Positions 36,557 to 44,411 of a stretch of DNA of 48,616 nucleotides are shown in pieces. The translations under genes were made by a program, and so were the position numbers. This DNA comes from an uncultured Bacteroidota bacterium (GTDB taxonomy: Bacteria; Bacteroidota; Bacteroidia; Bacteroidales; VadinHA17), in contig CAIMVD010000072.1 of the NCBI GenBank assembly GCA_903844815.1, positions 1-48,616 on the forward strand, given 5' to 3'. Numbering within the stretch: the first letter of the stretch is position 1; the number at the start of each line of letters is the position of its first letter. The notes under the pieces were generated by a model. That model saw only the letters and a list, made by a program, of their open reading frames with translations. It ran no database searches and was not told the origin of the DNA.

Positions 36557-36829
36557 TTATTCACTTGTTAAATCAATTCCTTCAAAGGAATTAAGCCGTT
36601 CGAAGGAGACTATTTCAAGATTTTCATCCATTTTGACAGAATAAAAGAGCCTTACCTGTTTTGGAGGCAGGTTCATTGATTTTAAAAATGAATCATCTTC
36701 ATAAACCTCCGCAACCGAATTCCAGGTCTCACCTGCTTTTTGAATTTTAATGACAGTAACATCATAGCAGCTTATGCTTTCTTTCAGAAAATTGACTACA
36801 GCTTTCTTTACATCAATAATATTGCCCAT
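36557..36829 (-). CDS. gvpO: GvpO-like gas vesicle protein
   Basis: The 90-aa protein has the GvpO pattern: an N-terminal helix, AGETWNSVAEVYEDDSF, then a strand with RLFYSVKMDENLEIVSFER. In GvpO the equivalent is W-x-V-x-VEV-x-E, then YEV-x-LD-x-x-GE-x-x-x-Y-x-R. It is slightly shorter than usual. A strong Shine-Dalgarno-like GGAGGT lies 7 nt ahead of the ATG, unusual in this phylum. GvpO is a soluble factor required for vesicle formation in haloarchaea, with a regulatory role suggested. Confidence 0.72.
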   Translation of the reverse strand: MGNIIDVKKAVVNFLKESISCYDVTVIKIQKAGETWNSVAEVYEDDSFLKSMNLPPKQVRLFYSVKMDENLEIVSFERLNSFEGIDLTSE

Positions 36830-36879
36830 TTTTATACCTCCCGGTTCTTTAATTTCCTATTTAAAACACTGACTATATG

Positions 36880-37089
36880 TCATTTGATTTTTTCTTCCTT
36901 TTGTGGCTTGACAAGGGTTGGTTTTTTCATTCCATGTCCGCAACCAGGACAAAATTTGTTATCGAAATAAAAGCGCCATTTTTCACCGCATTCCGGGCAA
37001 ATAATATCTAGCTGATAACCACAGTCAATGCAGAATTTTTCTCTGCTGCTGGTTGTTTTTCCGCATTTCGGACATTTAAAGACGTTCAT
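36880..37089 (-). CDS. Double zinc-ribbon protein of the gas vesicle cluster
   Basis: This 69-aa protein holds two four-Cys zinc ribbons: FKCPKCGK with FCIDCGYQ, and IICPECGE with FCPGCGHG. A Lys-rich tail follows. An AGGAGGG Shine-Dalgarno-like sequence precedes the ATG. The position between gvpG and the gvpO-like gene in one tight unit implies a role in vesicle assembly, perhaps as a small adaptor. I know of no assigned Gvp name. Confidence 0.8.
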   Translation of the reverse strand: MNVFKCPKCGKTTSSREKFCIDCGYQLDIICPECGEKWRFYFDNKFCPGCGHGMKKPTLVKPQKEEKIK

Positions 37090-37104
37090 ATTACCCTCCT
37101 GTTT

Positions 37105-37344
37105 TCAATGGTTATTTAATTTTTCATTCCTGATTCTCTCAAGCGATGCCAACAATTCCTCTTCTTTTCTATCGTATTCTTCTTCATCAATCTCATCCAT
37201 CTCAAACTGTAACTGAAGGGCCATCAGCCTTTCTTTAACAGATCCTTCGTCGGATGTTTCCTTTTCAATTACCTCATTTATTTTCTTACCCAGGAAAATA
37301 ATTCCCTTCAGAGGGGCCAGTAGGATGTCGTCGATAATAAACAT
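37105..37344 (-). CDS. gvpG: Gas vesicle protein GvpG
   Basis: The 79-aa protein has the GvpG hallmark N-terminus (DDILLAPLKGIIFLGKKI) followed by acidic helices ending in QFEMDEIDEEEYDRKEEELL. GvpG is a small accessory protein that works with GvpF and GvpL in initial shell assembly. It follows GvpF/L copy 3 after a single base. Confidence 0.93.
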   Translation of the reverse strand: MFIIDDILLAPLKGIIFLGKKINEVIEKETSDEGSVKERLMALQLQFEMDEIDEEEYDRKEEELLASLERIRNEKLNNH

Positions 37345-37345
37345 T

Positions 37346-38128
37346 TCAGATTCCTTTAGTATTGATTACCAAATTTACAAAATTATAGGGAGGTAAGGTA
37401 CCCACATATTTGAAAGTCATAAACTTCCCGTACTTTTCATCCAGCTGGTTTACTGCGCTGTCGAAAACAGGTTCAGAAATGTTCCTGATAAGAAAAGCAG
37501 CATTAAGGATCATCATTTCACCGTAATTATCATTTATTTTAACATCTTCGGAAACAGGAGTCAGCAAATCAAGGATAATTTTCTTATAGGCCTGTGTTTC
37601 TTTCTTAAGTGCCTCAGCAACCATTTCTCCTATTTTCATTCGTTGATAATGAGTTTTATCAACCGGAAGGTGAATAAGTTTATCACGCATTGATCTGATA
37701 GCATCATATTTTTCGATGATTCCTTCGTACATGGCGCTTTCGTGAGCCAGGACTTTCAGGCCAAGCTCTTTTTTTCCCTCCATTTTTCGGAGCATATCAT
37801 CGAATTTGACATAATCTTTTTCAAGTATTCTTTTTATTCCTGAATCATCGTCATGTTCTGAAATTGTAGAGAATCTGACGGGTAGTACAGTAAATTTTTC
37901 CATAACTGCTTCCAGAACCTTTTCGTGCGCAGTCATATTCACACGCCGGGCTTCATACTGGATTATCGGTGAGTTACTTACTATTGCACTAATATCCCTG
38001 AAGCAAATGCCATAGACAAGGTCGGCTCTTTTTCCGATTCCAATGGGGCCGAATTCAATATTCCCCGTACTTCTTATAATCCCATAAATATATTTTCCTT
38101 CTTTTGGCAATTCCGTATCGGTACTCAT
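37346..38128 (-). CDS. gvpF/gvpL: Gas vesicle protein GvpF/GvpL (copy 3)
   Basis: This is a 260-aa GvpF/L protein with the N-terminal strand EGKYIYGIIRST, the FTVLPVRFSTI segment, the YGEMMILNAAFLIRN core and the terminal GTLPPYNFVNLVI. Copies 2 and 3 share the GP[IV]G[IV]G loop near residue 25 and look like a recent pair. The family binds GvpA directly and makes assembly intermediates. It is 1 nt from gvpG and 21 nt behind copy 2. Confidence 0.92.
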   Translation of the reverse strand: MSTDTELPKEGKYIYGIIRSTGNIEFGPIGIGKRADLVYGICFRDISAIVSNSPIIQYEARRVNMTAHEKVLEAVMEKFTVLPVRFSTISEHDDDSGIKRILEKDYVKFDDMLRKMEGKKELGLKVLAHESAMYEGIIEKYDAIRSMRDKLIHLPVDKTHYQRMKIGEMVAEALKKETQAYKKIILDLLTPVSEDVKINDNYGEMMILNAAFLIRNISEPVFDSAVNQLDEKYGKFMTFKYVGTLPPYNFVNLVINTKGI

Positions 38129-38149
38129 AGTTTTTATTCAATTAAATAT

Positions 38150-38923
38150 TTATAATTCCCATTTTTCAGGAAAGATCTTCAGGTCGATAAAATTAAATAT
38201 CGGCAAAGGGGCAGTATATACAAAATCGCTCCTGTCAATAAACTTTTCACCTATTTCTGCCATTATATTATCGAATTCAACCTCTCTGGCGTCATTAACA
38301 AGAAATGCTGTATTCATAAACATCGCATCGCCTGTTGTTTTGTTAAGTTTATATTCAAATACCGATTTCCTGAAGGAATCAATAATAAACCTGGCTTCCT
38401 CCTCTTTTTTTTCGGCCAGTGCCTGTTCTACAAGTTTTCCTGCATCATCAATAAGCTTGTCCCTTAGAGACTTATCCGACATTTTGTCAATTTCGGCCCT
38501 TATTTTCTGGAGTTCGAGATGTTCACAGTCGATCTCCTTGAAAATAACTCCCATACTTTTCCAGGTGCCCCTTACATTAAACTCCACTTTGTTTTCGAAC
38601 TGTTGGAGGAGTTCCATAAACTCGCTGTAGCGCCTGTTTAGAAGGTTTCTGATTTCATCGGGGGTTGCCGCTATCGTTCCGAACCTGATAGGGATAACGC
38701 TTCTGAACTCTTTCATTACAAGTTCAATAACCTTTTGATGGCACATCATGTTTTCGGGATTGACCACGAATCTGCTGAGAGGATGATCGCTGACGACCAT
38801 ACAGAGACCGTCAAATCCGATTGTTGATACCAGGTCGCCCCTTCCTCCTACTCCAACCGGGCCAAGGTTGACATCATATTCCGAAGCTATGATACAATAG
38901 ATATATTTTCCGTCGCGTTGCAT
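38150..38923 (-). CDS. gvpF/gvpL: Gas vesicle protein GvpF/GvpL (copy 2)
   Basis: This is a 257-aa GvpF/L protein: DGKYIYCIIASEYD at the start, a GPVGVGGRGD loop, SVIPIRFGTIAATPDE, a central Lys/Glu-rich helix region (about 120-190), then TAFLVNDAREVEFD and the terminal LPIFNFIDLKI. It starts only 1 nt past the stop of the J-domain fusion gene. Its resemblance to copy 3 suggests tandem duplication inside the cluster. Confidence 0.92.
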   Translation of the reverse strand: MQRDGKYIYCIIASEYDVNLGPVGVGGRGDLVSTIGFDGLCMVVSDHPLSRFVVNPENMMCHQKVIELVMKEFRSVIPIRFGTIAATPDEIRNLLNRRYSEFMELLQQFENKVEFNVRGTWKSMGVIFKEIDCEHLELQKIRAEIDKMSDKSLRDKLIDDAGKLVEQALAEKKEEEARFIIDSFRKSVFEYKLNKTTGDAMFMNTAFLVNDAREVEFDNIMAEIGEKFIDRSDFVYTAPLPIFNFIDLKIFPEKWEL

Positions 38924-38924
38924 T

Positions 38925-39965
38925 TTAATCCTTTATTTTAACCAAAATCAAATTTCCTGTTCTCTTCTCATCCGACTCCGTATTGTTTTCGCTGTTATAT
39001 GATTGTTTTACCGCCAGGGCATATTCAAGAAGAGTATGATAGGCCTGTGTAATCCTTGTAAAATTTTCTTCGCTGCCTGCTTCCTTACTGGTATCAGGAT
39101 GCAGAAGACGAGCCTTTCCAAGGTAAGCTTTTTTTATGTCGGCTTCTGAAGAATTTGCACTAAGGCCAAGCTCCCTTCCCGCCAGTTCTATCTGTTCAGG
39201 TGATAGCTTTTTCACGTCAAGAGTATAAAAACTATAACAAGGAAGAGGCCCGACGAGGCGGAAGTTCAATTTTCCCTCAAATTCCTTATCAAACATATCA
39301 AGGATGCTTTCAAATTTTTCAGAACTGTTTCTTTTAACAAGAAAAGCCGAGTTTGTCACCATCTCATCGTTCATAACCGGGTGATTCCTGATATCAAGGC
39401 TCAATGACGACATAAGATCAAGAAGACGCAGTTCAATCTTAACATTATTTTCCTTCAATTTTGATTGTAGCAGCATTCCTGCCTGCATCTGATCGTCAAG
39501 GGTAGGTTGTTCGTTCTTCTTAAGCAGTTTCTCCTTGAGTGCAATAACATCAGGATGGCTGGCCATTTCCCTCACTGTTGCCGGAAAATCAACCCAGGTA
39601 ACTGCAACGTCAAACTCTGTCAGAAACTGAATCTTTTTCAGGATTGAAGAAATAAGTTCATATCCGCTCAAAAATATCTTGAACACATCTTCCCTGGAAT
39701 TCGCTGTTGTTCCCAGCCGCATAGGGATAATAACGTTGAATCCGATAGCCTGAAGTTCTTCGATTGTTTTCTGATGATGAACCAGAAGGTTCCCGAGTGA
39801 TTCCCTGTCGGTAAAATCGGTCATCAGCATATTCCGTTCAGCTACTATAGCCGACATATTTTCAAAAGGGATGGCAGAAAGACCTGAATTTTCTAGAGAA
39901 CGGAACATTTCCGTACTATAAAAGTTCGGGACAATTCCATAAATGTATAATACTTTTTCTGTCAT
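38925..39965 (-). CDS. GvpF/GvpL fused to a C-terminal DnaJ J domain
   Basis: Residues 1-245 of this 346-aa protein are a complete GvpF/L (LYIYGIVPNFYS, VIIPMRLGTT, TNSAFLVKRN, GPLPCYSFYTLDV). Residues 264-316 (bases 39018-39170) form a J domain: LGLSANSSEADIKKAYLGKA, the HPD triad at 289-291, and helix III and IV residues ITQAYHTLLEYA. The HPD motif is what stimulates Hsp70 ATPase. This physically links the GvpA-binding assembly factor to Hsp70 recruitment. The two parts are in one uninterrupted frame, so this is a true fusion. The tail (317-346) is charged. Confidence 0.9.
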   Translation of the reverse strand: MTEKVLYIYGIVPNFYSTEMFRSLENSGLSAIPFENMSAIVAERNMLMTDFTDRESLGNLLVHHQKTIEELQAIGFNVIIPMRLGTTANSREDVFKIFLSGYELISSILKKIQFLTEFDVAVTWVDFPATVREMASHPDVIALKEKLLKKNEQPTLDDQMQAGMLLQSKLKENNVKIELRLLDLMSSLSLDIRNHPVMNDEMVTNSAFLVKRNSSEKFESILDMFDKEFEGKLNFRLVGPLPCYSFYTLDVKKLSPEQIELAGRELGLSANSSEADIKKAYLGKARLLHPDTSKEAGSEENFTRITQAYHTLLEYALAVKQSYNSENNTESDEKRTGNLILVKIKD

Positions 39966-39975
39966 ATCGGTAGAT

Positions 39976-42141
39976 TTATTTTTTTATTTCATTTTGCTTC
40001 AAAACCAAATCAATTGATTGTTCAAAATGATTCTGAAGGATTGTAATCTCACTTGAAACTTCACCTTTTTTATCAGATTTGTTTTCAATTATTTCCCTTA
40101 TGGCAAGTGTTGCAGCCTTTCTGCATATGAATCCTATATCGGAACCTGTAAGGGTATCGGTTTTTGCTGCCAGTTTTTTAAAATTAACCCCTTTGCCTAT
40201 GGGCTTATTTCGAGTATGGATTTTGAATATTTTCTCGCGTGTCGATTCATCGGGCAGTGGCAATTCGAATATAAGATCGAACCTACCGCTTCTGAGCAGT
40301 GCTGGGTCAATCAGATCTATCCTGTTAGTTGCTGCAAGGACAATCACACCTTTAAGGTCTTCAATGCCGTCCATTTCTGTGAGGAACTGGCCTATAACGC
40401 GATCGATAACGCCTGCTCCTGAACCATCGCTGCTTCGGCGGGGAGTAAGGCTGTCTATTTCATCCAGGAAAAGGATGCAGGGCGAGGCTTGTTTTGCCAT
40501 TCTGAAGAGTTCCCTAACCCCTTTTTCCGATTCACCTATATACCGGCTCAGAATCTGGGGGCCTTTTACCGAGATAAAATTTACACCGCTTTCACTCGCC
40601 AGGGCTTTAGCCAGATAGGTTTTGCCTGTTCCCGGACGCCCGTAAAGAATAATTCCCTTTGGTGGTTTGGTATCGGCTTTTTTAAACAGTTCTGCATATT
40701 TAAGAGGCCATTCAACTGTTTCCATCAAGGCTTCCTTGATATCAGCAAGGCCTCCCACATCCTCCCATTTTACATCAGGCACTTCTACAAATACTTCCCT
40801 GATGGCCGAAGGTTCAATTTCTTTCATGGCATCGAGAAAATTATCCATGTTCACTTCGAGCGACATCAGCAGTTCATAAGGGATATCGGCCATCTCGAAA
40901 TCGATCTTTGGAAGTATCTTCCGAAGTGCTGTCATGGCTGCTTCCCTTGCGAGGGCTTCGAGGTAGGCCCCGACAAAACCGTGGGTAATTTCCGCAAGTC
41001 TTTCAAGATCGACATCTTCCGATAAAGGAATGCCTCTGGTATGGATATGAAGAATTTCGCTTCTTCCTTTTTTATCAGGTATTGAGATTGAAATTTCCCT
41101 GTCGAATCTGCCGGGTCTTCTAAGGGCAGGATCAATGGAATTAGGGATGTTTGTAGCTCCGATCACTATGACCTTACCCCTCGATTCCAACCCGTCCATC
41201 AGTGACAAAAGCTGGGCAACCACCCTTTTCTCTACCTGCTTTTCTCCGCCCATATCTTCGCGCTTGGGTGCAATGGCGTCGATTTCATCAATAAAGATTA
41301 TTGAGGGTGCATGTGCCTGGGCCTCCTCAAAGAGTTTCCTTATCCGCCCTTCGCTTTCTCCATAGAATTTTCCCATGATCTCCGGCCCGGAGATATTTAT
41401 AAAGTAGGCATCAGTCTCGTGAGCTACTGCCCTTACAATCAGGGTTTTGCCTGTTCCGGGAGGTCCGTAGAGGAATACACCCTTTGGTGGTTGCACTCCA
41501 AGCCGTTCAAAAATTTCAGGATACTTAAGAGGAAGCTCTATCATCTCCCTGATACGGTGTACCTGATTTCCAAGACCACCAATATCCTCATATGAGACCT
41601 TCCCTCTTTTTTCTCCGGCCTGTTCCGACGATTCTACCTGGATGCCGGTGAGAGGATGTATCAAAACAACTCCCGCCGGGTTGGTTCCTGTAACTGTATA
41701 ATCTACAGGGCGGGAACCGAAAAGTTTGGCTCTGACTTTGTCTCCTTTTGTAACAGAAAGCCCGTTAATAAGCGATCCAATATATTTTGCATCATCAGCC
41801 CTTACAGCAGATCCCGTTTTTGTATCGGGTTTTAGCTTAATCTTTACTGCCTGGGAGCAGGAAGTTTTTATTATCTTAACCTTTTCATCAATGCCTATCT
41901 GAGCGTTCTCCCTTGTAATGCCGTCAATTTGAATAATGCTTTTACCCCTGTCGTCAGCATAACATGGCATTATCCTGACAGGAGTAGCCCTTTTCCCTTC
42001 AACCAATATTACATCGCCGTTTTCGAGACCCAGCTGAATCATATCCTCGGGGTCGATTCTGGCAACAGATCTTCCGACATCTTTCACGAGGGCTTCTTTT
42101 ACACGAAGAACTGATATATCTTTTGTCTTAGTCATTTTCAT
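39976..42141 (-). CDS. CDC48/VAT-type AAA+ ATPase in the gas vesicle cluster
   Basis: This 721-aa protein has an archaeal/eukaryal-style layout. It has a CDC48 N domain (about 8-90, double-psi barrel), a CDC48_2-like region (about 95-165) and two AAA+ modules. D1 has Walker A GPPGTGKT (226-233), Walker B IIFIDEIDA (281-289) and the RRPGRFD arginine-finger segment. D2 has GRPGTGKT (501-508, Arg where Pro is usual), ILFLDEIDS and RSGRFD. Both sites look catalytically competent. CDC48/VAT hexamers extract and unfold proteins. Here a substrate among Gvp proteins is likely from context. It follows the ArsA-like gene by 18 nt. Confidence 0.93.
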   Translation of the reverse strand: MKMTKTKDISVLRVKEALVKDVGRSVARIDPEDMIQLGLENGDVILVEGKRATPVRIMPCYADDRGKSIIQIDGITRENAQIGIDEKVKIIKTSCSQAVKIKLKPDTKTGSAVRADDAKYIGSLINGLSVTKGDKVRAKLFGSRPVDYTVTGTNPAGVVLIHPLTGIQVESSEQAGEKRGKVSYEDIGGLGNQVHRIREMIELPLKYPEIFERLGVQPPKGVFLYGPPGTGKTLIVRAVAHETDAYFINISGPEIMGKFYGESEGRIRKLFEEAQAHAPSIIFIDEIDAIAPKREDMGGEKQVEKRVVAQLLSLMDGLESRGKVIVIGATNIPNSIDPALRRPGRFDREISISIPDKKGRSEILHIHTRGIPLSEDVDLERLAEITHGFVGAYLEALAREAAMTALRKILPKIDFEMADIPYELLMSLEVNMDNFLDAMKEIEPSAIREVFVEVPDVKWEDVGGLADIKEALMETVEWPLKYAELFKKADTKPPKGIILYGRPGTGKTYLAKALASESGVNFISVKGPQILSRYIGESEKGVRELFRMAKQASPCILFLDEIDSLTPRRSSDGSGAGVIDRVIGQFLTEMDGIEDLKGVIVLAATNRIDLIDPALLRSGRFDLIFELPLPDESTREKIFKIHTRNKPIGKGVNFKKLAAKTDTLTGSDIGFICRKAATLAIREIIENKSDKKGEVSSEITILQNHFEQSIDLVLKQNEIKK

Positions 42142-42159
42142 TGCCGGTTTCCGGACTTT

Positions 42160-43104
42160 TCATTTTTTATCTTCAAAAAGGTATTTTTTCATTTCCGACA
42201 AGGCATTAAGTCCTTTCACCTCTTCGGGAAAGACAGGAACCTGGACCATATTCATATTCCTGAATTTTTCGCTTATCTCTCTTAAATACGGCAACTGGCT
42301 GTTTTTTCTTTTTGTGCAAAAGCTGCATCCTTCTGAAACCATGACATTATTAACAATAATCTGTTGTGGTTTGATACCGGTTTTTGACAGTTCGCCAAGA
42401 AGTCTTTCGGTTTCATTTACAGCCATTGCTTCAGGGATGCATACAGGGATAAATTCACACCTTGTTTTATCGCGCAAAATACTTTCGATTCTTTTTACTG
42501 TTTTCTTCAGGCTGAGCAAAAGGGCATCCACTTCGTCGTGCTGATACGATCCTGAGAAACTTGTGATCATATAACGGTACTTCCACCTCATTCGCGCCGC
42601 CATTTTAATCCATTCATCAAGCATTTCGGGAGATGAAATTAACCTTAGGGCATGTCCAGTCGGAGCTGTGTCGACTACATATTTATCATAATCGCCGGCT
42701 TCAATAAAATCGAGGATGGTTTTAAAACTCATGACCTCGTCAATCCCCGGCACCGATAATGCCAGCATTTCCTCAATGTCGTCATCATCGAGGTTTGTTG
42801 AGGTCGTAAGCAGCTTTTTAAGTTCAGACCTGTGACCGTTAAGAAACTCCGACATGGCTTCTTCTGCTACCACCTCAATAGCCGAAAGGTTTTCTATGCC
42901 TGCAATTTTTACGACCTTGTAACCAATATTCTGTTCGAGACAATCCGATAAGGAATGAGCAGGATCGGCTGAAATCAGAAGCGTTTTAAAATTCTCCGAC
43001 AAGGCCAGAGCCGAAGCAATGGCACAGCTGGTTTTTCCAACTCCCCCTTTCCCTCCGAAAATCAGGAGGCTCAATTTTTCGTTTTCCAAACCAGTCAGTG
43101 CCAT
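42160..43104 (-). CDS. ArsA/Get3-like ATPase in the gas vesicle cluster
   Basis: The 314-aa protein is a SIMIBI ATPase of the ArsA/GET3 family. It has the deviant Walker A GKGGVGKT (18-25), a SADPAHSLSD switch I, DTAPTGH switch II (143-149) and a single CxxC (Cys258-Cys261). That CxxC matches the zinc-binding dimer site of Get3 rather than the three scattered Cys of arsenite-pump ArsA. Get3 shields hydrophobic tail anchors. A similar escort of the hydrophobic GvpA would make sense here, which is inference. No ArsB or arsenic regulator is present. It is 5 nt past gvpH. Confidence 0.9.
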   Translation of the reverse strand: MALTGLENEKLSLLIFGGKGGVGKTSCAIASALALSENFKTLLISADPAHSLSDCLEQNIGYKVVKIAGIENLSAIEVVAEEAMSEFLNGHRSELKKLLTTSTNLDDDDIEEMLALSVPGIDEVMSFKTILDFIEAGDYDKYVVDTAPTGHALRLISSPEMLDEWIKMAARMRWKYRYMITSFSGSYQHDEVDALLLSLKKTVKRIESILRDKTRCEFIPVCIPEAMAVNETERLLGELSKTGIKPQQIIVNNVMVSEGCSFCTKRKNSQLPYLREISEKFRNMNMVQVPVFPEEVKGLNALSEMKKYLFEDKK

Positions 43105-43109
43105 CAGAA

Positions 43110-43628
43110 CTATTTCTTAATCCTTATCTCAAGGATCCCGTTTGTGAATTTGTGGCGTAAATTTTGTTTTGAAGATTTTACAGGCAGCAATAACTCTTTC
43201 CTGTAGGATCTTATTTTGCCATCGGCCTTGATTTCCAGAATATCTTCCTTAAGGTCTATTTCGATATCGTCTTCATCTATTCCCGGCATTTCGGCAAGGA
43301 CAATGATTTCGTGCAACTCATCGAAGAGATCGGTTATTGGTTCGCGTTCCTCGTCGACTTTAGGGCCTTTCGGTGTTTTCCTGATGTTTCCGAAAGTTTC
43401 CACTTTAGTAGTTCCACTGCTTGCTGTATTAATAGTAAAGCCGTAAACTCCTTTCATACCTTTTTTAAGGTGATCGAAATTGATTTCGCCTTCCCTGGTT
43501 ACGCCACCGCTTTGTTCGAGTTTGGCACCAAGGTCTATAAGTTTTTCAATACCTTTAAATAGTCCTCCCAGTCCGAAAAGATCAAAATCATTTTCGTTCT
43601 TTTTGCTGTTGGCATCATCTTTTTCCAT
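43110..43628 (-). CDS. gvpH: Gas vesicle protein GvpH, Hsp20-like
   Basis: The 172-aa protein has a GvpH-type N-terminal half (LFGLGGLFKGIEKLIDLGAK, then a GEINFDHLKKGMKGVYGFTI stretch) and a C-terminal alpha-crystallin domain (about 92-170). The latter holds ITDLFDELHEIIVLAEMPGI, DDIEIDLKEDILEIKA and the final FTNGILEIRIKK. GvpH of haloarchaea binds GvpA and prevents its aggregation. It opens the block of four chaperone-like genes that follow each other closely. Confidence 0.92.
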   Translation of the reverse strand: MEKDDANSKKNENDFDLFGLGGLFKGIEKLIDLGAKLEQSGGVTREGEINFDHLKKGMKGVYGFTINTASSGTTKVETFGNIRKTPKGPKVDEEREPITDLFDELHEIIVLAEMPGIDEDDIEIDLKEDILEIKADGKIRSYRKELLLPVKSSKQNLRHKFTNGILEIRIKK

Positions 43629-43698
43629 ATTCTAAATATTTTATGAGGATTGAATTGAGATTTCAAAGCTGCGTATATTCAAAATGAAAACTTTGCAG

Positions 43699-43998
43699 TT
43701 ACTGTATTTTGTTGATCGCTTCAAGTTTTTCAAGCCTTGCTTCAAGGGTTTCCTGCTGTTGCATAAGTTCTTTCTCTCTGGCCTTTGTTGAGAGGTAAGT
43801 ATCTTCCTGCCACCAGTTTATTCCCATTTCCATAGCTTTGTCAACAGAAGCCACCAGCAGCCTTATTTTAATTGTGAGGAGGTCAATATCCGCTATCTGG
43901 ATTTTAATGTCCCCTGCAATTACTATTCCTTTATCGAGTACTCTTTCAAGAATATCGGCAAGGCCGGTTGCATTAATTGAATGTGTTGGTTCTGACAT
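43699..43998 (-). CDS. gvpJ: GvpA-family protein with C-terminal coiled coil (GvpJ-like)
   Basis: The 99-aa protein has a GvpA core (DILERVLDKGIVIAGDIKIQ, then ADIDLLTIKIRLLVASVDKA) followed by MGINWWQED, typical of the GvpJ branch. The last 35 residues are a Glu/Lys/Gln-rich coiled coil. It is too long and too polar to be the main shell protein. GvpJ homologues act as minor or nucleating shell proteins. It is separated by 12 nt from the 104-aa helical gene. Confidence 0.88.
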   Translation of the reverse strand: MSEPTHSINATGLADILERVLDKGIVIAGDIKIQIADIDLLTIKIRLLVASVDKAMEMGINWWQEDTYLSTKAREKELMQQQETLEARLEKLEAINKIQ

Positions 43999-44010
43999 TT
44001 AGTCTTATTT

Positions 44011-44325
44011 TTAGTAGTCGATTGACATTATCTTAAAATCTCCTTTATCACCTTTAGATGGTTTCTTGCCGGAGCTGGTTGGTTCTGCATGATTCATCAG
44101 TCCTGCTTTCTCATCATTATAGACCTGTATTTCCTTTAGTCTTTTCTGAACAATTTCGAGTCTGAGCAAGAGTCTTATTTCCTCATTTTTCAGCCTTGTT
44201 CTTTCTTTTTCATAGAGATACAATTTAATGAAATCGGATTCTTCTTTGAGAGGAACACCGGATTTGACAACATTCTGCATACTTTTTATGCTCTGAAGTC
44301 CTTTTATTGTACTTGAAATTGGCAT
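44011..44325 (-). CDS. Small helical protein of the gas vesicle cluster
   Basis: This 104-aa product has a central amphipathic helix rich in Glu, Lys, Arg and Leu (about residues 28-70, for example RLLLRLEIVQKRLKEIQVYN) and a polar, Lys/Ser-rich C-terminus (SSGKKPSKGDKGD). I recognise no established Gvp family. Position 12 nt ahead of the GvpJ-like gene argues for a role in assembly. The basic unstructured tail recalls GvpI, but no sequence match is claimed. Confidence 0.6.
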   Translation of the reverse strand: MPISSTIKGLQSIKSMQNVVKSGVPLKEESDFIKLYLYEKERTRLKNEEIRLLLRLEIVQKRLKEIQVYNDEKAGLMNHAEPTSSGKKPSKGDKGDFKIMSIDY

Positions 44326-44411
44326 AATTCTAAATATTTAGTGGTTTTTCGTTCTTTGTATAAAGTTCTCGCATAATATGATATTGATGTATAGCGAGAT
44401 AACCGACAAGA

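Noticed and set aside
35731-36564. GTG start for GvpF/L copy 4
   Set aside because: It would overlap the gvpO-like gene and add residues before the conserved YIYC strand. The ATG at 36528 is preferred, though the GTG cannot be fully excluded.
40079-40618. 179-aa open frame opposite the CDC48-like gene
   Set aside because: It is an antisense shadow of conserved AAA+ coding sequence, with a Ser/Arg-rich composition typical of such shadows.
42160-43104. Arsenite efflux ATPase
   Set aside because: It has one ATPase domain, a Get3-like CxxC and no arsB, arsD or arsR neighbours.
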